64,000 nucleotides of DNA from positions 28,099,064 through 28,163,063 of the forward strand of contig CM055819.1 in the NCBI GenBank assembly GCA_029582265.1, read 5' to 3'. How positions within the stretch are numbered: position 1 is the stretch's first letter; each line of letters begins with the position of its first letter. Made by a program: the position numbers and the translations under genes. The notes beneath the pieces are model-generated. The model was not told the origin of the DNA and made no database searches. It saw nothing but the letters and a program-made list of their open reading frames with translations. Of this stretch, positions 35,556 to 46,680 are shown in pieces. The DNA comes from Zoroaster sp. YZ-2022. Its lineage: Eukaryota; Echinodermata; Asteroidea; Forcipulatida; Zoroasteridae.

Positions 35556-35722
35556 CTATTGCCAGGTACCCATTTATACTCCTGGGTGAAAAGAAGCAAT
35601 TATGGCAAAGTGCCTTGCTCAAGCACCACAGTCACGGTGAGGATTCGAACCCACTTTCTGACGACTCAGCCATCAGAACCCAAGTCCAATGCACTAAACC
35701 GCTCGGCCATGGCACCCCACTT
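35556..35722 (-). mobile_element. tRNA-Leu-derived SINE, copy 6, head fragment
   Basis: Only the tRNA-like head and adjoining body are present, ending CTCGGCCATGGCACCCCA. Confidence 0.8.
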
Positions 35723-35740
35723 GCATGGTGGAGATAGAGG

Positions 35741-36082
35741 TTATTGAGTTCTTTCGGGTACACCATGTATTTCAGATGGTGTATACTACTCAAAGCAATT
35801 TAGGGTACACCGGATTTTTAACATTAAATAGGTTTGAAATGTTCCATGAACCGGGATTTTCATTTGAAACCCCCTCTCTTTTTCAGTAGTCATGTCATGA
35901 AATGTGTAATAACTACATGCATCCTTTATCATCTGTTTCTTTGTGCAGTTGTTTCTCATCAATTCTGTGAAACATTGTGTTTATCTGAAATAAATGATCT
36001 TGCTTTAACTGAGATTATTCCGGTGTTCCCTAAATTGTTTTGAGTAGTATATTTTACATGGTGTATCCGAAAGAACTCAATA
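35741..36082. mobile_element. nested pair of inverted-repeat elements
   Basis: The outer ends TTATTGAGTTCTTTCGGGTA and their inverse enclose an inner 266-bp Tc1-like MITE at 35784-36049 (ends TACTACTCAAA...TTTGAGTAGTA with TA flanks). The inner one recurs at 59757-60022 with the same length. Confidence 0.82.
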
Positions 36083-36089
36083 ACATTAT

Positions 36090-36740
36090 AAAATTATGTA
36101 TCTTAAAAATCCCCACAAATCACTGAATAATCTATGTTCATAACTGCCCAAGAAAGTTAAGAGCGGATCTGATTGAATGAAACATGATCACATGGGGGAG
36201 ATGGGTGGGGTGTATCGACATCTGGTAAAGACATGAATTATCAAAATAAGTGTAGGTAAAACTTGTAGCTTTGCATGGTGAAGAGGATAAGTAAGAGTAA
36301 TTGCGGTGACACCATGTGAAATTCTCTACTGAGTGGTAATTAGTTCTGAAAAGAACTGGAGGTTACAACTCAAGTGTGTAGCTTCATATGTCAGTGGCGG
36401 TCCAGCTGTTACATTAGTTCGGTGTGCAATTACGGATTTCAACCAATCAGAGTGACAAAGTCTGATTAGTGCCTACTGACCCGTGCACTTTGTAAGTGTT
36501 TCTTGTGAACCCCAAACATGTATTTGCATATTTCTATTTATTAGGCTTTTTTTCAATAAAATTAACCTAAATTTAAAATTTAGCAATTTTAAATTTCACC
36601 AACCTATTTCAATTTAAAATGTTGAAAACAAAATTCAAGGACAATAAAGAGCCAAGCCGGTTGGTGAAAAACATTTTTATCAATGGTAAATAAGACGACA
36701 ACTAATAAAGAAAATGGTTCAGCACACAATCATATTGTTG
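36090..36740. other. intronic sequence; includes a half copy of a repeat also at 46330 and 54165
   Basis: 36276-36390 (GGATAAGTAAGAGTAATTGC, GGTGACACCATGTGAAATTC) matches the outer ends of the structure at 46330-48705. The rest is unremarkable. Confidence 0.55.
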
Positions 36741-36774
36741 AAGTGAGTCAAGAAAAAAAAATCTTTTGTTCTTG

Positions 36775-38730
36775 CTGATGGATCTTCTTGCACTCGGCAG
36801 GCTTCACACTTGGACAACCGATGGATCTTGTTGCATTGAGCAGGGTGTCTAGCCAGTTATTGAAGGGGGTTAGGGCAGCTACACACTTGGACAAATGATG
36901 GATCTTGTTGCATTGAGCAGGGTGTCTAGCCAGTTATTGAAGGGGGTTAGGGCAGCTTCACACTTGGACAACCGATGGAAGTTGTTGCATTGAGCAGGGT
37001 GTCTAGCCAGTTATTGCAGGGGGTTAGGGCAGCTACACACTTGGACAAATGATGGATCTTGTTGCATTGAGCAGGGTGTCTAGCCAGTTATTGAAGGGGG
37101 TTAGGGCAGCTTCACACTTGGACAACCGATGGATCTTGTTGCATTGAGCAGGGTGTCTAGCCAGTTATTGAAGGGGGTTAGGGCAGCTTCACACTTGGAC
37201 AACCGATGGATCTTGTTGCATTGAGCAGGGTGTCTAGCCAGTTATTGAAGGGGGTTAGGGCAGCTACACACTTGGACAAATGATGGATCTTGTTGCATTG
37301 AGCAGGGTGTCTAGCCAGTTATTAAAGGGGGTTAGGGCAGCTTCACACTTGGACAACCGATGGAAGTTGTTGCATTGAGCAGGGTGTCTAGCCAGTTATT
37401 GCAGGGGGTTAGGGCAGCTACACACTTGGACAAATGATGGATCTTGTTGCATTGAGCAGGGTGTCTAGCCAGTTATTGAAGGGGGTTAGGGCAGCTTCAC
37501 ACTTGGACAACCGATGGATCTTGTTGCATTGAGCAGGGTGTCTAGCCAGTTATTGAAGGGGGTTAGGGCAGCTTCACACTTGGACAACCGATGGAAGTTG
37601 TTGCATTGAGCAGGGTGTCTAGCCAGTTATTGAAGGGGGTTAGGGCAGCTTCACACTTGGACAACCGATGGATCTTGTTGCATTGAGCAGGGTGTCTAGC
37701 CAGTTATTGAAGGGGGTTAGGGCAGCTTCACACTTGCACAACTGATGGATGTTGTTGCATTGAGCAGGGTGTCTGAGCCAGTTATTGAAGGGGGTTAGGG
37801 CAGCTTCACACTTGGACAACTGATGGATCTTGTTGCATTGAGCAGGGTGTCTGAGCCAGTTATTGAAGGGGGTTAGGGCAGCTTCACACTTGGACAACCG
37901 ATGGATCTTGTTGCATTGAGCAGGGTGTCTAGCCAGTTATTGAAGGGGGTTAGGGCAGCTTCACACTTGGACAACCGATGGATCTTGTTGCATTGAGCAG
38001 GGTGTCTAGCCAGTTATTGAAGGGGGTTAGGGCAGCTTCACTTTGGACAACCGATGGATCTTGTTGCATTGAGCAGGGTGTCTAGCCAGTTAATGAAGGG
38101 GGATAGGGCAGCTTCACACTTGGACAACAGATGGATCTTGTTGCATTGAGCAGGGTGTCTAGCCAGTTATTGACTTGGGATAGGGCAGCTTCACAGTTGG
38201 ACAACGATGGATCTTGTTGCATTGAGCAGGGTGTCTAGCCAGTTATTGAAGGGGGTTAGGGCAGCTTCACACTTGGACAACCGATGGATCTTGTTGCATT
38301 GAGCAGGGTGTCTAGCCAGTTACTGAAGGGGGTTAGGGCAGCTTCACACTTGGACAACCGATGGATCTTGTTGCATTGAGCAGGGTGTCTAGCCAGTTAC
38401 TGAAGGGGGTTAGGGCAGCTTCACACTTGCACAACTGATGGATCTTGCTGCATTGAGCAGGGTGTCTAGCCAGTTATTGAAGGGGATTAGGGCAGCTTCA
38501 CACTTGGACAACCGATGGATCTTGTTGCATTGAGCAGGGTGTCTAGCCAGTTACTGAAGGGGGTTAGGGCAGCTTCACACTTGGACAACTGATGGATGTT
38601 GTTGCATTGAGCAGGGTGTCTAGCCAGTTATTGAAGGGGGTTAGGGCAGCTTCACACTTGCACAACTGATGGATCTTGCTGCATTGAGCAGGGTGTCGAG
38701 TCAGTTATTGAATGGGGTTAGGACTAATGA
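36775..38730. repeat. 77-bp minisatellite, about 25 units
   Basis: The unit runs GATGGATCTTGTTGCATTGA, GCAGGGTGTCTAGCCAGTTA, ... CAGCTTCACACTTGGACAAC. Sub-variants (GGAAGTTGTTG, CACAACTGATGG) alternate, indicating higher-order expansion. Lies in the UNC13-like intron 17. The minus-strand open frame is periodic and not a gene. Confidence 0.97.
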
Positions 38731-38804
38731 TCATACAAATGGCTCTGCCAATAATTATATACAATGAAAAGATATGTATCCATCAATTTGATCTTTTCGC
38801 ACCG

Positions 38805-39075
38805 TGCATGAGCTGTTGAGTTGTCGTTAGATCAATGTTGATTGAGAGGACAGCAAAGGCGCATTGCGCTTGGCATCTTTTGCAGTTGATGTATGTACGC
38901 GCAGAATATCTCAAGCAATCATTGGCTGGCAGAAGTGCACGAGCGCATAGTACCATAACATACGCACATAAAGTGTACGCACAACGCTCACTTGACGGCC
39001 AAAGTGGCTATCATCAAGACACTGGATGCAATTTTACTGCTAGAGGGATATGACGCACACAGAGCGGATAGCGGC
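38805..39075. repeat. interspersed repeat shared with 25195-25450
   Basis: Shares CAATCATTGGCTGG, CCATAACATACGC and GTGTACGCACAACGCTCAC. Class unknown. Confidence 0.65.
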
Positions 39076-39106
39076 AGAATCACATCCGGCAAAATGTCAT
39101 ACTCAC

Positions 39107-39125
39107 ATTCAATGTTTCATGTATT
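39107..39125 (-). CDS. UNC13D-like: UNC13-like exon 17 (19-nt microexon)
   Basis: A 19-nt exon encoding IHETLN after a split base. It has a strong acceptor (TGCTGTTTTGCAG) and donor (AAT|GTGAGT). Joined to exon 18 it gives IHETLNILSDFFFAEGKGLP, matching the FHFTLEALVSFFHAEGQGLP block of BAIAP3. Confidence 0.72.
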
Positions 39126-39236
39126 CTGCAAAACAGCAACGGTTTCCCCTTGATAACCTGCCAAAAATATAGGGTGTAAACAAAATATTAAACATTCTGA
39201 TATATAATTAAAAAGTTAGATCTCCAGGTAACTCAC

Positions 39237-39277
39237 TGGTCTGTCAGAGGGAAAGATTTCTGGTTGCTATGACACTC
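39237..39277 (-). CDS. UNC13D-like: UNC13-like exon 16 (tentative)
   Basis: 13 codons plus 2 bases, ECHSNQKSFPLTD. It is proposed because exon 15 ends in phase 0 while the microexon at 39107-39125 needs one preceding split codon, and related proteins have a variable stretch of this length here. The donor CCA|GTGAGT is good; the acceptor GAGAG is weak. Low conservation, so the boundaries need transcript support. Confidence 0.5.
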
Positions 39278-39467
39278 CTCTCAACATAAACTCACACACA
39301 CAGTTTTGTTTTGGCTATGCGGAGGTATTTGTTGATCTGAAACATGTTATTTTCATTCAACCTGAACAATTCAATGGAAGAAAAGTTAAGAATCTGGTGA
39401 TGGCAATATTGATTGTAACAAGAAAGCTTGGACACAACGAATACAGTTTTAGAATGAGAACTAAGGC

Positions 39468-39843
39468 CAAAAATAAAAGTCTCCGGTTTCTGGTCTCCGC
39501 GCACGTTGCCTCAGACCCGGGCGTCGGCATTTTTAATTTTCTTTTTTTGCTATGAAACGATGTCCAAATTGCTGGATTGATCAGATTTCTGCTGTGCTGT
39601 GTTTTAAACGACTGTCACAAACGTTTGGACGTTTGCCCAATTTGTGAGGCCTCTCTTAGCCACTATACTTTGTATATGGGAAATATGGTCCCCGTGAATA
39701 CGTGACATATCATGTGATCACGTATTTTTCCCCGTTGGCAAAAAAAAAAAAAAAAAAATTACCAAAACAAAAAAGCGCGTCACCGCACTGATTTTGAAGC
39801 CGACCGATGACCAGAAAAACCGGAGACTTTTTTTTTTGGCCCA
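39468..39843. mobile_element. MITE family B, best copy
   Basis: GGCCAAAAATAAAAGTCTCC with its inverse GGAGACTTTTTTTTTTGGCC. About 376 bp with the standard interior. Confidence 0.85.
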
Positions 39844-40129
39844 CGACAAAAGACAAGAAATTAGTTATTTTATATTTAAATGATCAAATACACAATGTAA
39901 ACTAAGCACTCTAAGGTGACTCAAATTGTTTCTTTATAAAAAAAATAATAACCCTTCAGGTAGAAAGCTACCCAGTTTCATTGTCATTTTGACTATGATT
40001 CACGCCCCCCCCCCCTTCCACTCCCCTCACCCAATACTGCAGTAAGATTTGGAATTTGCAGTGACCTCCAAAATCACTGTCAGATGGGCCCATACAATAG
40101 ATTGTTCCTAAGGAAATAATTGCTCATAC

Positions 40130-40196
40130 TTTATTGTTATCAGTGATGATTGCATTCAACTCATCCACCAACACAATCCAGATGTCCTGAAGTATC
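40130..40196 (-). CDS. UNC13D-like: UNC13-like exon 15
   Basis: 22 codons after one split base: ILQDIWIVLVDELNAIITDN, then NK. Matches LLTLLWTHTLTVLVEAA. Acceptor CCTTTCAG, donor AAA|GTATGA. Confidence 0.9.
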
Positions 40197-40317
40197 CTGA
40201 AAGGAAAGCACATCATCAATATGTTTGAAATTCATTTACTGGTCTGAGCTATACAAAATAATTAATTGTTACAATCGTGGTGATGGATTTTTGCTCTTTT
40301 CTTACATTCTTGTTATA

Positions 40318-40540
40318 TCAAGGATGTGATTGGGCAGTTTTGAAAAATCTACGTAAATTTTGCTAGGGGTATTGGGGCCGGTGTTGTGAACAGCGCTGGG
40401 GTGAAATCTATAGTTCTGAGTGTTTGCTTTGCTTTCCTTTGTTGTTTAAATCTTTGAAATCCGGAGGATCACAACATTGCAATTTGTAAAAAAACGAAAA
40501 TCCAGAAAAATCTGGAAAAAGCCGGACAAATCACACCCGT
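40318..40540. mobile_element. MITE family G (GGGTGTGATTGGGCA ends), copy 1
   Basis: GATGTGATTGGGCAG at the left and CAAATCACACCCG at the right. Interior GGGGCCGGTGTTGTGAACAG. Copies at 49423-49640 and 54503-54709. Confidence 0.8.
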
Positions 40541-40548
40541 TATACAAG

Positions 40549-40894
40549 TAATAATAATAATAATAATGTGTGGACTTATATAGTGCACGTATCCACCAAC
40601 TAAGTGGTGCTCAAGGCGCATTATATCATTACCCCTGCTCATAAGGCTCATAAATCATTCCTGAAACCATCTCAGCTCCCTGGGGAGTATACAGCTCAAT
40701 TACAGCGCATATAGGGCTAATCAACCAACTCTGCCCTCACAGGTACCCATTTAACCCCTGGGTGGAGAGAAGCAATTATGGTTAAGTGTCTTGCTCAAGG
40801 ACACAAGTGTCACGGCCGGGATTCGAACCCACATTCTGCTGCTAACACCAGAACTTGAGTCCGGTAAGCTAGACCGCTCGGCCACGACACTCCA
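40549..40894 (-). mobile_element. tRNA-Leu-derived SINE, copy 7, complete
   Basis: (AAT)n tail at 40549, body, head ending GGCCACGACACTCCA. The CAA-loop subfamily (ACTTGAGTCCGGTAAGCTAG read on plus). Confidence 0.9.
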
Positions 40895-41005
40895 CAATTA
40901 AGTGACTTAATTTCAAATCTTGTGCAAATTTTTGTTCAGGATTTACAACAGCAACTTAGTAATTCAAGGAGAAGATTTAACATTAAGATATTTGGTGATT
41001 TTTAC

Positions 41006-41085
41006 CTTTCAAAGTTTGACTTGAGGAGACAGTTATGAAGTGTTATCATGTTAGTGTCTAAGTACTCCATAAGAGGATCAATAAC
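41006..41085 (-). CDS. UNC13D-like: UNC13-like exon 14
   Basis: 26 codons plus 2 bases: VIDPLMEYLDTNMITLHNCL, then LKSNFE. Aligns with ILPLMKFLEVELCYMNTNL. The acceptor (CTTACAG) and first 15 nt are repeated three more times just upstream in a 60-bp tandem array. Donor AAAG|GTAAAA. Confidence 0.93.
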
Positions 41086-41310
41086 CTGTAAGATAATACA
41101 CAAATAATCAATTCATAACTAATCAATACTAAGAGGATCAATAACCTGTAAGATAATACACAAATAATCAATTCATAACTAATCAATACTAAGAGGATCA
41201 ATAACCTGTAAGATAATACACAAATAATCAATTCATAACTAATCAATAATAAGAGGATCAATAACCTGTAAGATAATACACAAATAATCAATTCATAACT
41301 AATCAATAAT
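41071..41310. repeat. 60-bp tandem array containing the exon 14 acceptor
   Basis: Four units begin AAGAGGATCAATAACCTGTA at 41071, 41131, 41191 and 41251. The first is the real exon edge; the other three are intronic copies of the acceptor plus 15 nt of exon. Confidence 0.95.
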
Positions 41311-41373
41311 CAATCAAATGCAAATTAACAAATACTAAACAAAGTTACAAATAATCTTAACAATTTGTTACAA

Positions 41374-41638
41374 TAACCCTAACCCCCTAGGTATTCTGGC
41401 TAGGAACCTTCCTGAATCCTCCAAAATTCCATCAGTGCACTTTTGGAAACATGCCCTTATCTTCAAAATAACACCATGCATTTTCGTTGATCTTTCATAT
41501 TCAGCACATATGGCCTGTACTTCTTGCCAGGTAGTAATTTTGCCCCATTCGAAGAGGTGAAAGTAACAGTTTCCAACAATGCTGATTTTTTTTCTCCAAA
41601 AAGTGGAGGATTTGGCAGGATTTGGGGTGGTTAGGGTT
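41374..41638. mobile_element. MITE family F, copy 2
   Basis: AACCCTAACCCCCTAGG at the left and GGGTGGTTAGGGTTAA at the right. Confidence 0.85.
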
Positions 41639-41696
41639 AACTGAATCCTAATAATCTCTAGTTTAGGACTGTAATGATAATAAGAAATTCTAATAT

Positions 41697-41975
41697 AGTG
41701 CATAGCACCGTGAGGTCCCTATGCTCATCAGACTCATTCCTGAAACCATTTCAGCTCCCTGGGGAGTATACAGCTCAATTGCTGCCATTTCGGCACATAT
41801 AGGCCTAATCAAACACAACAACCAACTCTGCCCTCACAGGTATACCCATTTACCCCTGGGTGGAGAGAAGCAATTATGGTAAAGTGTCTCGCTGAATGGC
41901 ACCATGGTCACAGCCAGGATTTGAACCCACATTCTGACGACTCAGCCATCAGAACACGGATCCGATGAACTAAAA
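41697..41975 (-). mobile_element. tRNA-Leu-derived SINE, copy 8, diverged and 3'-truncated
   Basis: Body (GCTCCCTGGGGAGTATACAG) and a degraded head. No (ATT)n tail. Confidence 0.75.
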
Positions 41976-42015
41976 CTGCTGCAGTCTAGGATGACAATTC
42001 AGTCCCTACATACCA

Positions 42016-42115
42016 TTGTGTGCCCGGAAGAAGGTCGTAAGGCTCTACGACCTTCTTCCGGGGACACAAAGTACAACTTTTTGTCCCAGCAGAAGGTCGT
42101 AAGCAATAAAATGGC
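42016..42115. repeat. GTGTGCC-GAAGAAGGTCGTA hairpin repeat, copy 3
   Basis: Same inverted repeat as at 33930, within the 41865-42315 duplication. Confidence 0.85.
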
Positions 42116-42678
42116 TCCTTTGAAAAAAGTAGGGCACAACTGTTATATATTTGTTGCTAGAATTACTCCCAAGACATGTTTTCCCATTCCCATGTGGAAC
42201 TTAACTTTCCTACAATGACTTTATAAATGGCAGAAAAACGACCAAACTTTCACACTCAGTTTTCTTGAAACACAATTTTGCACATTAATTGCTTACTACG
42301 TTTTGCCGGGCACACTTTCGTTGCGTCTTCCTTCCAGGCACACGACGATACATGCATTTCTGGTTAAGCTAGGCTATGTCAAATTGTGCGGTGTGTACTT
42401 TGCATTACAAGCACAAAGACCCCCGCTATCCATGTTAAGCAGAAAGTGATGACTGTAAGCGCAGAATTCCATGTTGAGCAGTGCCATGAAATTTGGCACG
42501 GACGCTACCTGTGGTTTTTCCCTCGACTAGATTTGTTCTCTTATCCCTAAGACTCAGGTTTCATCATGTTGGCATGCATTAAAGAGTACCCTTGTATTCA
42601 TTCTCAGAACTTGAGAGCATAATCCATCTTGATTCAAGCTAATTCAACAAATCAACAACTGATTTTAATTCCACTTAC

Positions 42679-42963
42679 ATCATCAATTTCCAACCGAATT
42701 TCCGCATTGAGAACACCCTTGAGGAATCGCCTGAAATCGGGCCTCATTCTCTCTCCGACTCGTTGGACTACGTGCTCAATAACATTAACCATGTCCTCGT
42801 CCGCACTGCTCATCATTGTCTGTAAGGTATCTTGACATTGTCTGCCCGCTGTTTCACCGTACTCCTTCTCCATACTCACTTGGATACCTTGCCATCCTAG
42901 GGATTCAGGCATGGTAGCCAGAGAACGACGGACTTGCTCGATGTTGTTGATGGTAATGCACAA
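42679..42963 (-). CDS. UNC13D-like: UNC13-like exon 13 (MHD2)
   Basis: The largest exon, 95 codons, phase 0 to 0. It begins LCITINNIEQVRRSLATMPE and contains VNVIEHVVQRVGERM and RRFLKGV. This corresponds to the second Munc13 homology domain (LCVVVNDMEQLRLVIGKLP...). Acceptor TTTTTGTAG, donor GAT|GTAAGT. Confidence 0.95.
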
Positions 42964-43349
42964 CTACAAAAAGACAATATTTCAGGAATTCCTTTAATAG
43001 ATTTATAATTTAACAATACAATGCTTTGCATGAACTTCCTCTTGATAACCAGTAATGGTAGATTTGAATGATTTTAGGGAAATTATCTCAAAACATTTTA
43101 TAAATATGTATGTTTTTATCTCGTGTCTTGTATTTAAACCTTGTAGAATATGAGGGAAAGTGCTGGAGAGTGCTGTGGCCGCTTGCGGCTACTGTGGGTA
43201 TTTGGATTGTGGCCACTACTGGCTACTAAAATCTCTAAAGCGTTAATGATGTTTGTCAGTACAGGCATGGGGATATACATGTACAACGGGCATTAATACA
43301 TCATCCATTGTCCCGCTGACCAAATATTGCTGTTCATGTTTCCTACTCT

Positions 43350-43636
43350 AGCTTCACTTTAGTGGGACGTTGCTATAGTAGTCAAAACCAGTCAACTGCC
43401 CGTTTTTGACTGTTGACCTAAAATGTGCACACACGGTCATTTTGGACTGGTTTTGACTGTCATTTTGACCATCCTGAACAATACCAGACAATGCTTTTAC
43501 CAGTCAAAAACGGTCGACCTGTAAATGTACTTACTACACGTAAGGTTTGACAGTGTTTGACTTGTGCACTAGATATACCTCGGCAAGTATATCAACATTT
43601 TGACTGTTTTTGACCCTTGTAGTAGCAGGAGGGTTA
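43350..43636. mobile_element. MITE family E, copy 3 (left end eroded)
   Basis: Interior TTTTGAC motifs and the right end GTAGCAGGAGGGTTAA. Starts 30 bp before UNC13-like exon 12's 3' flank on the plus strand. Confidence 0.8.
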
Positions 43637-43666
43637 ATACAAATTTAGTATTAATATTCATTGTAC

Positions 43667-43768
43667 CTGATCTGTAATGTCAAATTGACCTTCGTCGTCA
43701 TAGTAACCATTCTGTCTAAGTTTCTCATGAATGATATTGGCGTAGTTCACTGCACCATGGCAAATGTC
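43667..43768 (-). CDS. UNC13D-like: UNC13-like exon 12
   Basis: 34 codons, phase 0 to 0: DICHGAVNYANIIHEKLRQN and an acidic end (DDEGQFDITDQ). Follows the LDWPD exon as in family members. Acceptor TTTTGATAG, donor CAG|GTACAA. Confidence 0.92.
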
Positions 43769-43903
43769 CTATCAAAATAAAACGGAAAGAAAACACATTT
43801 TACAGAAAAGGAACAGAACTTTATTAAAAAATAAAAGTGTAAACAGACAATCCAAGAAAATAAAGCCCGACATTTTGCAAGAAGAAATACCAAAATGACT
43901 TAC

Positions 43904-43978
43904 ATCTGTAACCTTGGCAACAAAGACATAGCTGCCCACAGTGTCTGGCCAATCAAGATGCTGCCAAAACTGACGAAT
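43904..43978 (-). CDS. UNC13D-like: UNC13-like exon 11 (LDWPD)
   Basis: 25 codons, phase 0 to 0: IRQFWQHLDWPDTVGSYVFV, then AKVTD. Matches the ARQLDWPDPEEAFMITVKF block. Acceptor TTTTTCAG, donor GAT|GTAAGT. Confidence 0.94.
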
Positions 43979-44326
43979 CTGAAAAAAGGGTGTTTCATAC
44001 AACTAATGAGATAAATAGCAATTAACCCTAACCTTCTCAAATCCTCCAAAATCCTCTTTGCCAAAGTAAAGGATTTTGAAGGATTGAGGTTATGTGGAAA
44101 TTGCAGTGGTGAAGGAATTTGAAGGAGTGAGGGCAGATGTGATTATTTGCTTGGTGGATTATGGAGGATTGAGGTTATCAGGCTATATTTGACATTGGAT
44201 GAAAATGGAGGATTGAGGTTACATGGTGCATGTTGGTCTGTCCAAAAAATGATTTTGGAGGATTGAGGTTATTAGGCATACTTGCCTTCTTTCCTACATG
44301 GTACATGTACAACCATGTTTGTTATA

Positions 44327-45116
44327 CCATAGAGCTACAACCCAAGGAGTTCGAACTTTCCGACTTCAAAGACAATATGACCGTCGCCGCCCTAATCCTT
44401 ACGACCGCAATGTAAACGCCGATTAGCATGCTCACAGCCGGAAAGCTCATCAAGTAATACACTGCATTGTGGGTATTTCTTTGCATGACGCGATATACAC
44501 ATGCGCATTACACACCAATAGTAGCGTGTTTTGAAAAGACGTGGTGAAACTTTGGCCTGCATTGGCCGCGAGTTAGAATAGTACCGATAGAAAGCCCAAC
44601 TAATGACCATCAAATTGCACCAGTTTTCGAACGTGAGAAATCATGAGAAACATTGAAAATCAATAGAATTGTGATTGCCATATTTTCGATGTAATTTACA
44701 CAAAAAACGATGTAACTTACCGAAATATTGTCCGATTTTCACGATCAAAACTCTGTCAAAAAGATTTCCGTTGTTGCTATAACTGCACATACTGATCGGA
44801 AACGTGTGGTACTCTGCAATCGACTGCGCATGCGTTTAGCTCTATGGCGATCAGTGCCATACTATTAATCCAGTTACAAAAACAAAATGCAGCGATGACG
44901 TCATGTCGAGTGCAAACGCACTGAGTGCAGCGGGGCTGTCGGTTACCAGTGTAAAACACGGCGATGCACTGCATATTCAAAAGACGGCTTGCGGTCGTAA
45001 TGTTTACGAGCTCTCACCAGGTGTTGCAGTGCTTTGGCTATGGGTTTGCTGACAGCGCTAATTGGCTGATTCTAATTGCCCGCTAAGTTCGAACTCCTTG
45101 GGTTGTAGCTCTATGG
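44327..45116. mobile_element. 790-bp inverted-repeat transposon inside MITE family C
   Basis: CCATAGAGCTACAACCCAAG at the left with its inverse at the right. TTATA duplicated at 44322-44326 and 45117-45121. The compact family C copies show the uninterrupted site. Confidence 0.88.
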
Positions 45117-45305
45117 TTATACTGATTGCAAGGTCAGTGCTTGGGTCAGTGGACACAGTTTATTGCTCCATGCATGCAGGGAGGGTCCCTGGCCCTGGGC
45201 CATTTACATGTATCACAGATAATTAGCAACACATGTGTGCATACATGTCATCTGCATACAATGGTAGTGGTCGTTATGCTTGCTTTACTATTGAAGGATT
45301 TTGGA

Positions 45306-46182
45306 GGATTCAGGTTATGTGTAAGCAAATGGGCCTAGGGAGTTAGGAAGGATTCAGGTTATGTGTAAGCAAATGGGCCTAGGGAGTTAGGAAGGATTCA
45401 GGTTATGTGTAAGCAAATGGGCCTAGGGAGTTAGGAAGGATTCAGGTTATGTGTAAGCAAATGGGCCTAGGGAGTTAGGAAGGATTCAGGTTATGTGTAA
45501 GCAAATGGGCCTAGGGAGTTAGGAAGGATTCAGGTTATGTGTAAGCAAATGGGCCTAGGGAGTTAGGAAGGATTCAGGTTATGTGTAAGCAAATGGGCCT
45601 AGGGAGTTAGGAAGGATTCAGGTTATGTGTAAGCAAATGGGCCTGGGGAGTTAGGAAGGATTCAGGTTATGTGTAAGCAAATGGGCCTAGGGAGTTAGGA
45701 GGATTCAGGTTATGTGTAAGCAAATGAGCCTAGGGAGTTAGGAAGGATTCAGGTTATGTGTAAGCAAATGGGCCTAGGGAGTTAGGAAGGATTCAGGTTA
45801 TGTGTAAGCAAATGGGCCTAGGGAGTTAGGAAGGATTCAGGTTATGTGTAAGCAAATGGGCCTAGGGAGTTAGGAAGGATTCAGGTTATGTGTAAGCAAA
45901 TGGGCCTGGGGAGTTAGGAAGGATTCAGGTTATGTGTAAGCAAATGGGCCTAGGGAGTTAGGGAGGATTCAGGTTATGTGTAAGCAAATGGGCCTAGGGA
46001 GTTAGGAAGGATTCAGGTTATGTGTAAGCAAATGGGCCTAGGGAGTTAGGAAGGATTCAGGTTATGTGTAAGCAAATGGGCCTAGGGAGTTAGGAAGGAT
46101 TCAGGTTATGTGTAAGCAAATGGGCCTAGGGAGTTAGGAAGGATTCAGGTTATGTGTAATGGGCCTAGGGAGTTAGGGTTAA
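45306..46182. repeat. 44-bp minisatellite, about 20 units
   Basis: The unit contains GGTTATGTGTAAGCAAATGG and CCTAGGGAGTTAGGAAGGAT, the same unit as at 27483-27905. Confidence 0.97.
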
Positions 46183-46680
46183 TGGATATTTGGCCGTTGA
46201 TCTACGTATGTACATTAACATGTATTTATCATATTGTGTTTGGGAATAATGGTCACAAGATTATAATGAAAATGTGTATTTGACACCCAAATTAGTTTCA
46301 AAAACAAACATAAAATAAATAATAATACCAAAAGTAAGACTAATTGCGGTGACATCATGTGAAATTCTCAATTGAGCAGTAAATAGTTCTGAAAAGAACT
46401 GGAGGTACAACTGGAGAAAAGAACTGGAGGTTACAACTGGAGAAAAGAATTGGGGTTACAACTGGAGAAAAGAACTGGGGGTTACAACTGGAGAAAAGAA
46501 TTGGGGTTACAACTGGAGAAAAGAACTGGGGGTTACAACTGGAGAAAAGAATTGGGGTTACAACTGGAGAAAAGAATTGGAGGTTTCTCCTGAGGACGAT
46601 CAGAGCATACTGATTGAAACGTCGAGTTGTAACCTCCAGTTCTTTTCAGAACTAATTACTACTCAATTGCGAATTTCACA

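Larger units (their letters stand above)
44022..46182. mobile_element. MITE family C copy, enlarged by a nested element and a 44-bp array
   Basis: Ends TTAACCCTAACC and GTTAGGGTTAA. Contains the 790-bp insertion at 44327-45116 and the 44-bp minisatellite at 45306-46182. Confidence 0.82.

Noticed and set aside
35834..36043. 69-codon open frame conserved at 59807-60016
   Set aside because: Both copies are the same 266-bp MITE. Similarity extends into the inverted ends outside the frame, so conservation reflects recent transposition, not coding.
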